The notes: generated by a model not told the origin, from the sequence alone. A DNA stretch of 64,000 bases from Lichenicola sp965198655 (GCA_965198655.1 OZ240668.1:2728001-2792000); one strand, 5' to 3'. Numbered from the stretch's first letter, positions 29,524-38,100 are shown. Translations and numbers: made by a program.

Positions 29524-31805
29524 ACTATGTCCCGAAGCAAGGCTTCTTCGAGGCGGAGGCACCGGGGACGGCGCGGCTCGTCGCCAACCTCCTGGCGACC
29601 CGCGCCTCAACGGCTGGAGCGGGCAACCGCCGGCCGCTGTTCGCCGCCATGGACCTGCTCCTGGCTGAGGGGGAGGGGGAGGGTTCCGCTTCCCTGCCCG
29701 CCGGACGTGGCACGGCTGCCGAGGGCCGCCCGGTACGCCTCGAGCGGATCCGGCTCTTCAATTGGAAGGCGTTTGAGCGCGCAGATATTGTGATCCCTGA
29801 GGCCGGGCCCGACAGGCCCGTTGTAGTTATCGGCGGGTCCAACGGCTATGGGAAAAGTAGCATCCTTGAGGCGTTCGTGCTTGGACTGTTTGGACGGCGC
29901 GCCATCAGCGACGTCGGATTTCTCACCCAAGCCGGGGGCGGCCGTGGCGAGCAGCGACGTGCTTACCGAAACGCTCTTGAATGCAACCTGCACCGTTCAA
30001 AGAAGGCGCGCGACGACGGGGTGTGTAGCGTGACGCTGGACTTTGCCACGCCTGAAGGCCCCGTCTCTGTCGAGCGCAAGTGGTATTTCGAGGAGGACGG
30101 ACGCCTGATCGAGGACGAGGAGGAACTGCTTCTCCGTGTTGGGGACGACCGGCGACTCCTGGCGACCCCTGCCGGGCTAGCCGCGGCGGACTGGTACGAG
30201 GAGGAGATCGACCGGCGGGTGATGCCGTCGGGCCTCGCCCCGTTCTTCGTTTTCGACGGCGAGCAGGTGGAGCGCTGGGCCGAGCGCCAACTTACCGATC
30301 AAGTGCGCTCGGCGGTGGCGCGCATGCTCGGTATCGAGAGCCTACGTGAGCTTGTTGGGGATTTGCTCGCCTTCGCCCGCGACCGCGAGCGCGACTCCGT
30401 CGGAGACGGGAGCCCGGGAGGCCGAAGTGATGCCGTGGAAATCGAGAGACTCGAGAGGGAGCTTCGCACGGTCAGTAAACAACTGGAGACCAGCGCGGCG
30501 ACGCTCGCTAGGCTCAGAGAGGCCCGCGAGGTGGCGCTGCGTCGCGTGGCGGCGCTGGAAGGCGGTTCCCACGCAGACCTGCAGGAGTTGCTGCAGGGCG
30601 AGCACCGGCTTGCGGCCGAGCACGCGTCCCTTACGCGCGAGCTCGCGTCCGTTCTAGCTGAACACGGTCCTGCCCTGCTGGCCGGCGAGGGGCTGCTCCG
30701 GCGGACCGTCGACGCAATTGAAGCCGCGTGCGGGTGGCAGGGACCTGACCTCGCGCCCGATGAAATTGACGCGGCATGGGCTCGGTTCGCCTCGGCAGAC
30801 CCACCGCTCGGTGAGAAGCTAACGGCCAGCCTGCGCCGACGGTTCGCCGAGGCGCTCGGGACCGGGCCTGCCGCCCGAGCGGAAGACGCGCACGGGCACC
30901 TAGATCGGCAATCACGCAGATCCGTGGCTGCGCGGCTGCGCAAAGCCTTCGGCGATGGCCGGAATAAGGTGAAGGCCGCGGCTGCGGCTGCGGCCGAGGT
31001 CGCGGTCAGTATCGATGCATTGACGCGCGCAGCAGCGGAAGGCAAGCGCCGCTCGGCGGATCTCGCCGCAGCCCAAGCGGAACTCATGGAACTTAGCGCC
31101 GCCACTAAGGCTGCTGAGGCTGAGCGCGGCTCGCTCAGCCGCTCCGCCGTTGGGATCGTAGCCCGGCTCAATCCATTAAAGGAGGAGGCGATGCGGCGAG
31201 CGTCGAGGCTACAGGACGCCGCTCCGCGATTGCGTGTCGCGGCGCGGGCGCGCTCGCTTTCCACCACGCTCAATGCTCATTTGGCGGACATCGCCGAGGG
31301 CGAGCACCGGCGTCTGGGCGAGGAGGTGACGCGAAGCTACCGCACCCTGTCGCACAAGGACCAGTTGGCCCGGATCGACATCGGGGTAGACGGCGACGTG
31401 ACGCTGTTCGATCCCTCTGGCCGCGACGTCACTGATTACCGGCTCTCGGCGGGCGAGAGTCAGCTGTTTGCGCTGGCACTCATTACGGCTGTCGGCACCA
31501 TTGTCGGCGACCGTCTTCCCCTCCTGATTGACACACCGCTTAGTCGCCTGGACACGCGGCACCGTGAGGGCGTGCTAGACATGCTGTCCGCCCGCCGCTC
31601 GCAGACGATCCTCCTTACACAGCCTGAGGAGATCAACGCTCGCCACCTGGCGCGCCTCAAGCCCGTGCTTGGGGCCGCGCTGCACCTTGTCCACTCAATC
31701 GACCCGGCGAGTGGGGTGGGCATCAGCAGCATCAAGCCTGGCTACGACCCCGATGGAGGCGACGCAAATCCCCCTCGGCGTCAGACAGACGCACTGAGCG
31801 CATGA
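29520..31805 (+). CDS. dndD: DNA sulfur-modification ATPase DndD, with N-terminal extension
   Basis: A 761-residue SMC/Rad50-like ATPase. The ATPase head begins near residue 72 (VRLERIRLFNWKAFERADI) with Walker A GGSNGYGKSS (105-114). It then has the DndD motif FFVFDGEQVERWAE (about 240-253), a long coiled-coil from about 280 to 590, the ABC signature LSAGESQLFALALI, and Walker B LLIDTPLSRLDTRH (about 667). DndD is thought to power or regulate the DndCDE modification complex. The 72-residue N-terminal extension is not usual. It starts at GTG 29520, overlapping the dndC stop; a later ATG (MDLLLAEGEG, about 29649) would remove most of the extension. Confidence 0.88.
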   Translation: MNYVPKQGFFEAEAPGTARLVANLLATRASTAGAGNRRPLFAAMDLLLAEGEGEGSASLPAGRGTAAEGRPVRLERIRLFNWKAFERADIVIPEAGPDRPVVVIGGSNGYGKSSILEAFVLGLFGRRAISDVGFLTQAGGGRGEQRRAYRNALECNLHRSKKARDDGVCSVTLDFATPEGPVSVERKWYFEEDGRLIEDEEELLLRVGDDRRLLATPAGLAAADWYEEEIDRRVMPSGLAPFFVFDGEQVERWAERQLTDQVRSAVARMLGIESLRELVGDLLAFARDRERDSVGDGSPGGRSDAVEIERLERELRTVSKQLETSAATLARLREAREVALRRVAALEGGSHADLQELLQGEHRLAAEHASLTRELASVLAEHGPALLAGEGLLRRTVDAIEAACGWQGPDLAPDEIDAAWARFASADPPLGEKLTASLRRRFAEALGTGPAARAEDAHGHLDRQSRRSVAARLRKAFGDGRNKVKAAAAAAAEVAVSIDALTRAAAEGKRRSADLAAAQAELMELSAATKAAEAERGSLSRSAVGIVARLNPLKEEAMRRASRLQDAAPRLRVAARARSLSTTLNAHLADIAEGEHRRLGEEVTRSYRTLSHKDQLARIDIGVDGDVTLFDPSGRDVTDYRLSAGESQLFALALITAVGTIVGDRLPLLIDTPLSRLDTRHREGVLDMLSARRSQTILLTQPEEINARHLARLKPVLGAALHLVHSIDPASGVGISSIKPGYDPDGGDANPPRRQTDALSA

Positions 31806-32290
31806 CCCGGTTTGTGAGCCAGGTGCATGGCCCCAGGCAAATGGGGGGTGTGATGAGTTCGGCGGCCGCGGCGGCGTTGCCGGTCGGTATCTCGGACATT
31901 GGACGGATGGACTTTCGCACGTCGCGATCGGGTGAGACGGCAACGGCTTCGCTGCAGCGGGCGCTGGGCCTCGCCTTCCGCTACCAGCCCGCGCGGCTCG
32001 CGATCGCACGATCGCTCGGACTCGAAACGCAGCCCGCCCTCGTCGGCAACGCTGACGGCAAGACGATCCGTGGCGAAACCCTGTTCGGGCAGGGCCACGA
32101 CGAGATCGGAACTTGGGCAAGCCTGATCATCGAGCACGCAGGTCGGGGGCCGCTGTCTCGTCGCGACATGCAGGACCTTGTCGCGTCCCATTGGGCGCGC
32201 GGTGCGGGCCTGCTATGGGACCGTCTGCGTGGATCGGACAACCCGGTCGCGAATCTTGCGGCCATGCTCGCGATGGCGCGCAGCCGGTGA
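31802..32290 (+). CDS. dndE: DNA sulfur-modification protein DndE
   Basis: A 162-residue protein matching the DndE pattern. After a disordered start of about 35 residues it has FRTSRSGETATASLQRAL, PARLAIARSLGL (63-74), GKTIRGETLFGQG (86-98), WASLIIEHA and the terminal HWARGAGLLWDRL (130-142). DndE is the small helical subunit of the modification complex, thought to bind nicked DNA. It is joined to dndD by an ATGA overlap. A second, diverged copy of this domain seems to form the N-terminus of the FtsK-type protein three genes downstream. Confidence 0.8.
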   Translation: MTRFVSQVHGPRQMGGVMSSAAAAALPVGISDIGRMDFRTSRSGETATASLQRALGLAFRYQPARLAIARSLGLETQPALVGNADGKTIRGETLFGQGHDEIGTWASLIIEHAGRGPLSRRDMQDLVASHWARGAGLLWDRLRGSDNPVANLAAMLAMARSR

Positions 32291-32327
32291 TCTACGCCGC
32301 GGCGCAAACCCAGCCAGGGCCGACGCG

Positions 32328-32543
32328 ATGGCCGTGAACCTCGCGACTGATTACCGGGACGTGATCGACGGGGTGGCGGCTCGCACCGGCGTATCTGCCG
32401 ACCTCATCGTGGAGCTGCTCAACCTCGAGCTGCGGCATCAGAATCTACACGGTTGGGGTGCGAGGCCGGCGCTGCGCCGCGAGATCGCCGAGATCATTGA
32501 CCGCGCGTTCACGCGCGCCGCCGCGAACGGGGACATCGCGTGA
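32328..32543 (+). CDS. 71-residue protein of the phosphorothioation operon
   Basis: A small, mostly helical protein: NLATDYRDVIDGVAARTG, SADLIVELLNLELRHQNLHG and WGARPALRREIAEIIDRAF. Similar short proteins with a LHGWGA-x-P-x-L-R-x-E-I core occur beside DNA-modification clusters as far as I recall; their function is unknown. It sits 37 bases after dndE and overlaps the second DndD-like gene by four bases (GTGA), so it starts the second half of the operon. The ATG at 32328 has only a weak CAGGG site; a GTG two codons later is possible. Confidence 0.7.
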   Translation: MAVNLATDYRDVIDGVAARTGVSADLIVELLNLELRHQNLHGWGARPALRREIAEIIDRAFTRAAANGDIA

Positions 32544-34567
32544 GGTTTACTCGGATTGAGATCGAGAACGTCCTCGCTTACAGCGGCCTCGTTCCGTTCG
32601 ATTTTCCCGACAAGGGAGACAGCCGGAACATCGTCCTCATCTGGGGGCGCAATGGCATGGGCAAGACCAGCTTCCTGCGCGCGTTGAAGCTCCTCTTTCT
32701 CGGCGTCGCCTCGGAAGATGTGCGTAGGGTTGGGTTCCCGCCGCGGGTACTTGGCGAGCGGCAGTTCGTCGTCGGCGACGGCGCGAGCTGGTCCGGGCTC
32801 ATCAATCGCCAGGCCGCGCGTCGCGCATCGCGCGACGGCATCGCGCCGAGCGCCCGTGTGTCGGCGACTTGGACGCAGGCTGACGGCCGATTGGTGACGA
32901 TCGAGCGCCGCTGGATCGCGAAGACCGGCGGCTACGACGAGAACGCGGTCGTGTACGACAACGGCGAGCGGCTGGCGGGCGCAGCCGCGCTCGACCGCAT
33001 CGGCGACTTAATGCCGGCCGAATTCGTGAACTACTTTTTCTTCGACGGCGAGGACATTAAGTCCATCGCTGAGAGCGAGGCGATGAAGCAGGGTGAGTTC
33101 GACCGCCTGCTCCGGATCACGTTCATTACTGAACTCGCCAACGAACTGGGCCGGCTTGGCGCGGAACGCCGACGCCGTGACATGGGCGAGGATTTGCTAC
33201 GGCAGTACTCGATGGCCGAGGCGGATCTTGTGAAGGCGAAGGGCGAACAGATGTCGGCGCAGCAGACCATTGCCGGTATCGAAGAGTCGCTTCAGCTGGA
33301 CGGTTTGCTACTGCAGCGCTTGTCGGTTCGGCGGGAGAACCTGAGCACCGGCGCTTCCGACGCTCAACGGGCTGAGCTGGAAGCACGGCGCACCCAGCTC
33401 AGAGTCGACTTGATGGACGCCTCCAGCCGCGTAGCCGAGACCGTGCCTCCGACCGCACCCGTCGTCGCGAACATGGCATTGGTGAGAAGCGCACTTGCCG
33501 CGACGCAGGCGCGGGTCCGCAGCTCGAGCGTAGCCGAAGGACGCTACCTGGAGCGACTCGCTGTTCGCCTGCCGGACTGGCTCGCTGAGGATGGGCCGCT
33601 GGAGCGTTCCCTCGCCGAAACGCTTTCAAACCAATTGCTCGCGAGGATGCGCGGCGAGCTGCCACAAGGATCCGGCGGCCCGTTCGCGTCTTTGGACGCG
33701 CTAAGGGCTGAGAGGCTGGCGGCCATGCTCTCGCGGTGGGCGGCGGCGGGCGACGACGTCCTGCGTGCGCAGGTCGGAGAACTCGGCGGGCTGCGTAGGA
33801 TGCAGCGCGAGCTACAGGACGTCGAGGAGGCTCTGCTTCAGATCGAAGTCGGTTCGCAAGCGAACCTAGACCAGTATCGGCAGGTTGTGCGCGAGATCGC
33901 GGACATTGAGGAGCGCCAGCGGGACCGCGCGGTCCGCAAGGGACAGCAGCTCGAGAGGTTGAAGGACGCTAGTGTGCGGATTGCGGACCTGGAGAGCCGG
34001 CTGGCTGTTCTGAGCGAGTCGCAGGAGCGCGCTGCGCGCGATCGGGACGAGGCCAGCTTCATCCGGCGTGTCGAGGGCGCGCTGAATGAACTGGGCGAGT
34101 CCCTGCGGCACGCCGTACGCGTCAAGCTCGAGAAGCGCCTCAACGCGCGGTTTGGAGAACTGGTGACGATGCACCCGCTCGTCGACCACGTTACCATCAA
34201 CGACGTCTACACGATGAGCTACTTCGACGCGCAGGGGCGCGAAATCGGCCGCTCTAGCCTGTCAAGCGGGCTGAAGCAGCTCGCTGCGACCGCACTGCTT
34301 TGGGCGCTGAAGGACGTCTCGGAGTTAGAGATGCCGGTTGTGATCGACACGCCACTCGGGCGAATCGATCGTGAGAACCAGGACAACATGCTTAATGTCT
34401 ACTATCCGCACTTGGCGCAGCAGGTGATCATCCTTCCGACAAACACCGAGATCGACCAGCGGCGCTTTGAGCTGGTCCGCGATCGTGTCGCCGAGCAGTT
34501 CCTGATCGTGAATGAAAACGGCGACAACGCACGGGTCGAGCGCGGCGGGTCGATGGTGCAGGCCTAA
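32540..34567 (+). CDS. Second DndD-like SMC-type ATPase
   Basis: A 675-residue paralogue of DndD. It starts RFTRIEIENVLAYSGLVPF, has Walker A WGRNGMGKTSF (36-43 core), the DndD-type motif FFFDGEDIKSIAE (about 164-176), a coiled-coil region (about 200-560), the signature LSSGLKQLAATALLWAL and Walker B VVIDTPLGRIDRENQDNM (about 599). It closely follows the textbook DndD plan, without the N-terminal extension of the first copy. It starts at GTG 32540 within the stop of the 71-residue gene and ends one base before the FtsK-type gene. I infer that it powers a separate complex, perhaps target sensing or restriction, and not modification. Confidence 0.85.
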   Translation: MRFTRIEIENVLAYSGLVPFDFPDKGDSRNIVLIWGRNGMGKTSFLRALKLLFLGVASEDVRRVGFPPRVLGERQFVVGDGASWSGLINRQAARRASRDGIAPSARVSATWTQADGRLVTIERRWIAKTGGYDENAVVYDNGERLAGAAALDRIGDLMPAEFVNYFFFDGEDIKSIAESEAMKQGEFDRLLRITFITELANELGRLGAERRRRDMGEDLLRQYSMAEADLVKAKGEQMSAQQTIAGIEESLQLDGLLLQRLSVRRENLSTGASDAQRAELEARRTQLRVDLMDASSRVAETVPPTAPVVANMALVRSALAATQARVRSSSVAEGRYLERLAVRLPDWLAEDGPLERSLAETLSNQLLARMRGELPQGSGGPFASLDALRAERLAAMLSRWAAAGDDVLRAQVGELGGLRRMQRELQDVEEALLQIEVGSQANLDQYRQVVREIADIEERQRDRAVRKGQQLERLKDASVRIADLESRLAVLSESQERAARDRDEASFIRRVEGALNELGESLRHAVRVKLEKRLNARFGELVTMHPLVDHVTINDVYTMSYFDAQGREIGRSSLSSGLKQLAATALLWALKDVSELEMPVVIDTPLGRIDRENQDNMLNVYYPHLAQQVIILPTNTEIDQRRFELVRDRVAEQFLIVNENGDNARVERGGSMVQA

Positions 34568-34568
34568 G

Positions 34569-36062
34569 ATGGTGGACCGCGTCTATCTCAGCGTCGAGGA
34601 ACGCAGCCTCCTCGCGACTATCCTCGGCGGCCTCGGCCACCGCGGTCAGCGGGACGCGCAGTGGCCGGCGGCACGCCTCGCGCTCGCTCGCTCGCTGCAG
34701 ATCGCCGAGGCGCCCGACCCGGTGCGCTTCGCCGAGCAGTCGGGCGTGCGCGGCGGATCCGAGATACACGCCGCGCAGCTTACCGGCGAGGGCTCGGACG
34801 ATCGATCCGACTACACCGATGTCTATCGGGCGCTGCTGTCAATCTACACGGGACAAGACCTGTTCGCTGATGAAGAGGCATTCCACCTCCACCTCCAGGC
34901 GCACGTGCGCCGCGGCATCCAGGAGATTACCGAGCAGTGGACTGAGGAAGGCTCGTTTGCCGACTACCTGCTGCGCGAGCTGCTCTACGAAGTCGGCGAG
35001 CCGACTGCCTTCGGCGAGCCGGCTGCTGACCTCGCCGAACGCGTGACGCGCATTCTGGGACAGATCGGTGTTGGAGCGCGCGTCGTGCGGACGGCCGACG
35101 GCCCGCGCATCACCCGCTTCGAGATGGAGCTGGCGGAGCTCGAGGATCTCGACCGGCTGCGCAAGGGCCTCGGCAAGATCGGCTTCGCGCTCGGCTGGGG
35201 CAACAACGCTGTTACCTCGTCGCTCGCCCCGGGTGAGCGCCGAGTGCACCTATCCATTCCCCGGCCGACCAGCACGTGGCGCACCGTCGATTGGCTACAA
35301 GTCCGCGACGAGTTGGCAAGCCCGCGGGCGCGCAACATGGCGCTGCCAGTGTGTATTGGGACGGATGTGCTTGGAGATCCATTTCTCTTTGACCTCGCCG
35401 AGGCCCCGCACCTGTTCGTGGGAGGCACCACGGGCAGCGGCAAGAGTATGTGCCTGCACGCTCTACTCCTGTCGCTCTTGACTGGGTCGGTCCAGCCTGA
35501 ACTACTGCTCGTCGATCCCAAGGCAGTCGAGTTCAATGCTTACGCCGGCAACCGCAACGTGCGCGGCGGCGCGCCTATTACAGGCGCGGACGACGTGCTT
35601 GAGGCTCTCGATGCGCTCGTCGCGGAGATGGGCGAGCGGCAGAACAGGATGGCGGCGCTTGACGTACGCAACATAGCAGAGGCCAATGCGCTTGGTGCCG
35701 GTCTGCGGCGGATCGTCGCGGTCATAGACGAGCTCGGCGATCTCTTCATGACGAAACGCGAGATCGAGACGCCCCTCATTCGTCTCGCTCAGAAGGCGCG
35801 CTCGGCCGGAATCCACCTCGTGCTGGCGACCCAGCGCCCCGAAGCCGCAACGTTCCCTGGCCTCCTGCGGTCGAACGTACCGAGCCGCATCGCGCTCACG
35901 GTCCAGAAGGCGTCAGAATCACGGATCATCCTTGACGAGGGGGGAGCAGAGGCACTGCTGATGCGCGGCGACATGCTGGTAAGGCTCGCCGGACGCCCGA
36001 GCGAGCGGGCGCATGGCTGCCGCGTCACCACGCAAGACATCCAGGAGGTGCTATCGCGATGA
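34569..36062 (+). CDS. DndE-like domain fused to an FtsK/SpoIIIE-type DNA translocase
   Basis: A 497-residue protein in two parts. Residues 1-125 resemble DndE: AARLALARSL (34-43), GGSEIHAAQLTGEG (62-75), YRALLSIY and HVRRGIQEI (112-120) line up in order with the same elements of the 162-residue DndE upstream. Residues 130-497 are an FtsK motor: an alpha-domain-like stretch (GARVVRTADGPRITRFEMEL), Walker A GGTTGSGKS (285-293), LLLVDPKAVEF, Walker B VAVIDELGDLF, and LVLATQRPEAATFPGLLRSN. No membrane segments or gamma domain are present, so it is cytosolic. It probably pumps along DNA as a hexamer, guided by the DndE-like part. One base separates it from the previous gene, and its stop overlaps the next ATG. 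Confidence 0.83.
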   Translation: MVDRVYLSVEERSLLATILGGLGHRGQRDAQWPAARLALARSLQIAEAPDPVRFAEQSGVRGGSEIHAAQLTGEGSDDRSDYTDVYRALLSIYTGQDLFADEEAFHLHLQAHVRRGIQEITEQWTEEGSFADYLLRELLYEVGEPTAFGEPAADLAERVTRILGQIGVGARVVRTADGPRITRFEMELAELEDLDRLRKGLGKIGFALGWGNNAVTSSLAPGERRVHLSIPRPTSTWRTVDWLQVRDELASPRARNMALPVCIGTDVLGDPFLFDLAEAPHLFVGGTTGSGKSMCLHALLLSLLTGSVQPELLLVDPKAVEFNAYAGNRNVRGGAPITGADDVLEALDALVAEMGERQNRMAALDVRNIAEANALGAGLRRIVAVIDELGDLFMTKREIETPLIRLAQKARSAGIHLVLATQRPEAATFPGLLRSNVPSRIALTVQKASESRIILDEGGAEALLMRGDMLVRLAGRPSERAHGCRVTTQDIQEVLSR

Positions 36063-37192
36063 CCACGCTCACGATCACCGGCTGGCAGCCGCTACACCTG
36101 TCCCTCGACGATATCGGCCCGTTCCGGCAGGGCGTCGAGCGCATCGAGCTCGTTGGCTTAGATGAGGAGGGAAAGCGCGCGCCCGCCAATATGTACATGT
36201 TACTAGCGCCGAACGGCCAGGGTAAGACAACCGTGCTCAACGCGATTTACGGCTTGTTCGGCCTCCTAAACGACCCGCCGATCGGCCAATTCGTTGAGCC
36301 CGAGGCGCCGGGCCGCGCCCAGCTCGACGTTCGGGCCGTTTGGTCAGTCGACGGCGTCGAGCGCACTGTCCTGCTCTCTATCTGGACGGGCACCGACACC
36401 CCGATCCGGTCGTGGACCGAGGACGAACTCCGCGAGGAGGCTGAGGCTGAGACATGGGCGAGGCTCGGGCTCGGCTGGAGCCCGGCCGGCACCACACCGC
36501 TGGAGAGCAGCGACGAGCTAGGCAAGATGTTCCTGCACGCCGTCAACGGCGCGCGCAACGAGCAGCCCTCCGCACTTGGCGGCATCTCGCAGAACCTGCC
36601 GACGGTGCTCCTCTTCCCCGCGGACCGGACCATTGTCGCCCCGTCCGAGGAGCGTGTAGTCAGGCGGCCGCAGAATTTCGGATACCAGCCGGCGCAGAAG
36701 TTCGGCTCCGATGGACTTGACTGGAGCAGCTCCATCGACAACCTGCTGGTCTGGCTGGAGTGGATCGACGACGGTCGGATTGAGGAGTTGATCGAGTTCC
36801 TGAACATCAACCTGTTTCGTGATGAGAAGGCGAAGTCGATCCGGCGGACGAACCGGCGCGAGCTCCGGACGTTCATTGAAACGTCTACAGGAATTCATCC
36901 GCTCTCAGGCCTGAGCCAGGGTGAGCGTGCGCTTCTCCAGTTCTACGTTCGCGCCCAGTCGCACATGACGCGGAACACAATCATCCTCATCGACGAGATC
37001 GAGAACCATTTGCATCCCCGCTGGATGCAGCGGATGGTCGCCGCGCTGAAGACAATGGTGCGCCAGCCGGGTCGCGCCGTCACCGCGATCTTCACGACGC
37101 ACAATATGGAGCTGATGGACACCTTTCGTCATGACTGGCCGGAGGAGGGTCTCAGCAAGGGCGGCCACATGATTGAGCACGAGATGAAGTAA
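36059..37192 (+). CDS. AAA ATPase, AriA-like (PARIS-type sensor)
   Basis: A 377-residue ABC/AAA-type ATPase. It has Walker A APNGQGKTTVL (50-60), a signature-like GLSQGERALLQFYVRAQ, Walker B IILIDEIENHLHPRWMQ (about 307-323) and TTHNMELMDTF near the end. This is the compact AAA_15/AAA_21 layout of OLD-like and AriA ATPases, without its own TOPRIM domain. The TOPRIM/DUF4435 part is supplied by the next gene, which it overlaps by one base (TAATG). In PARIS systems AriA scaffolds and holds AriB until an anti-restriction protein is sensed; that this pair works the same way is inferred. Confidence 0.78.
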   Translation: MTTLTITGWQPLHLSLDDIGPFRQGVERIELVGLDEEGKRAPANMYMLLAPNGQGKTTVLNAIYGLFGLLNDPPIGQFVEPEAPGRAQLDVRAVWSVDGVERTVLLSIWTGTDTPIRSWTEDELREEAEAETWARLGLGWSPAGTTPLESSDELGKMFLHAVNGARNEQPSALGGISQNLPTVLLFPADRTIVAPSEERVVRRPQNFGYQPAQKFGSDGLDWSSSIDNLLVWLEWIDDGRIEELIEFLNINLFRDEKAKSIRRTNRRELRTFIETSTGIHPLSGLSQGERALLQFYVRAQSHMTRNTIILIDEIENHLHPRWMQRMVAALKTMVRQPGRAVTAIFTTHNMELMDTFRHDWPEEGLSKGGHMIEHEMK

Positions 37193-38100
37193 TGCCCAAC
37201 TTGCTGGAGATTGGCGGAACTGACGATGTTCGCTACCGATATAGCCGGCGCACCGTCGTCCTTGTGGAGGGCGCTGGCGACAAGAACGCATTCGAGGCAA
37301 TTGTCGGTCCCGGCTTCGAGGCCGATATTGAGTTTTGCGTCGCGTCAACCCCTGGTGGAAGGGGCGGGTGCCGGGCAGTCCGCGATCGCGTCCCCGAGAT
37401 GCGACAGGGTAACCCACGCATCTTCGGACTGCTGGACGGCGAAGTGACCTCTTCCCTCGCCGCCACGAACACGCTGCTAAACTGCACCCAGCCGCTGTTC
37501 ACCTTGCAAGACTTTGAAGGTCTGATCTTTCTTGGCGCGCACGAGCTTGAAAATCTTTATCTCGAATGGGCGGACGTGCCGGAGCTGCTCGCCGATCATA
37601 GCACCGTCGCACGCATCCACATCAACACGCCCGAGGCGATCGCGGGCTCCCTTGATTCGTTGATCAGCCGCTTTGTCCGCGCATCAATATACAAGTACAC
37701 TTCGGCCCACTTTCACGCAGCCGGGACGATGCGCGGCATCCTTAACGCAAGGATCTTCGGCGAGGGTGGGTATGGCGTCATCCGCACGACGGTGATGGCG
37801 GCTGTGACGTCCGGCGGACAGACAACCTGGCAGGCGTTCGTGGCCGAGTTGGTGACGGTTGGCAGGTGTGCTCGCACGGCTTTCCACAGCATGACGACTG
37901 AGCCGGCGCGGCGAAGCTGGCTGCTGCGCATAGCCGACGGCAAGGAGCTTCTGTTCCGACTGAGGCAGCTGCACGGCGGCATTAGCGAGGACGTGGAGGG
38001 CGCGCTGCTGCGCAGCGTATGTCGGAGCAATTATCCCGATCTGTTCCGTGAAGCGCTTTTCCGATTGACGGGCACAGTGCCGACCACGTTCGCGTCCTGA
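37192..38100 (+). CDS. DUF4435 TOPRIM-like protein, AriB-like candidate effector
   Basis: A 302-residue protein. The N-terminal half is TOPRIM-like: RTVVLVEGAGDKNAFE places a candidate catalytic glutamate at Glu26 and an acidic Asp30, and IFGLLDGEV puts Asp82 at the end of the second strand. The DUF4435 helix motif follows (AHELENLYLEWADV). The C-terminal half is helical with no recognised motif. In PARIS the DUF4435 partner is a nuclease-type toxin. The second acidic motif reads LDGEV, where many TOPRIM proteins have D-x-D, so activity is not certain. It is the last gene of the operon. Confidence 0.75.
   Translation: MPNLLEIGGTDDVRYRYSRRTVVLVEGAGDKNAFEAIVGPGFEADIEFCVASTPGGRGGCRAVRDRVPEMRQGNPRIFGLLDGEVTSSLAATNTLLNCTQPLFTLQDFEGLIFLGAHELENLYLEWADVPELLADHSTVARIHINTPEAIAGSLDSLISRFVRASIYKYTSAHFHAAGTMRGILNARIFGEGGYGVIRTTVMAAVTSGGQTTWQAFVAELVTVGRCARTAFHSMTTEPARRSWLLRIADGKELLFRLRQLHGGISEDVEGALLRSVCRSNYPDLFREALFRLTGTVPTTFAS

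Noticed and set aside
37192..38100. Single-protein OLD nuclease as the identity of the AAA/TOPRIM genes
   Set aside because: The ATPase and TOPRIM-like parts are two genes joined by TAATG, and the second has the DUF4435 motif; this fits AriA/AriB better than a fused OLD protein.
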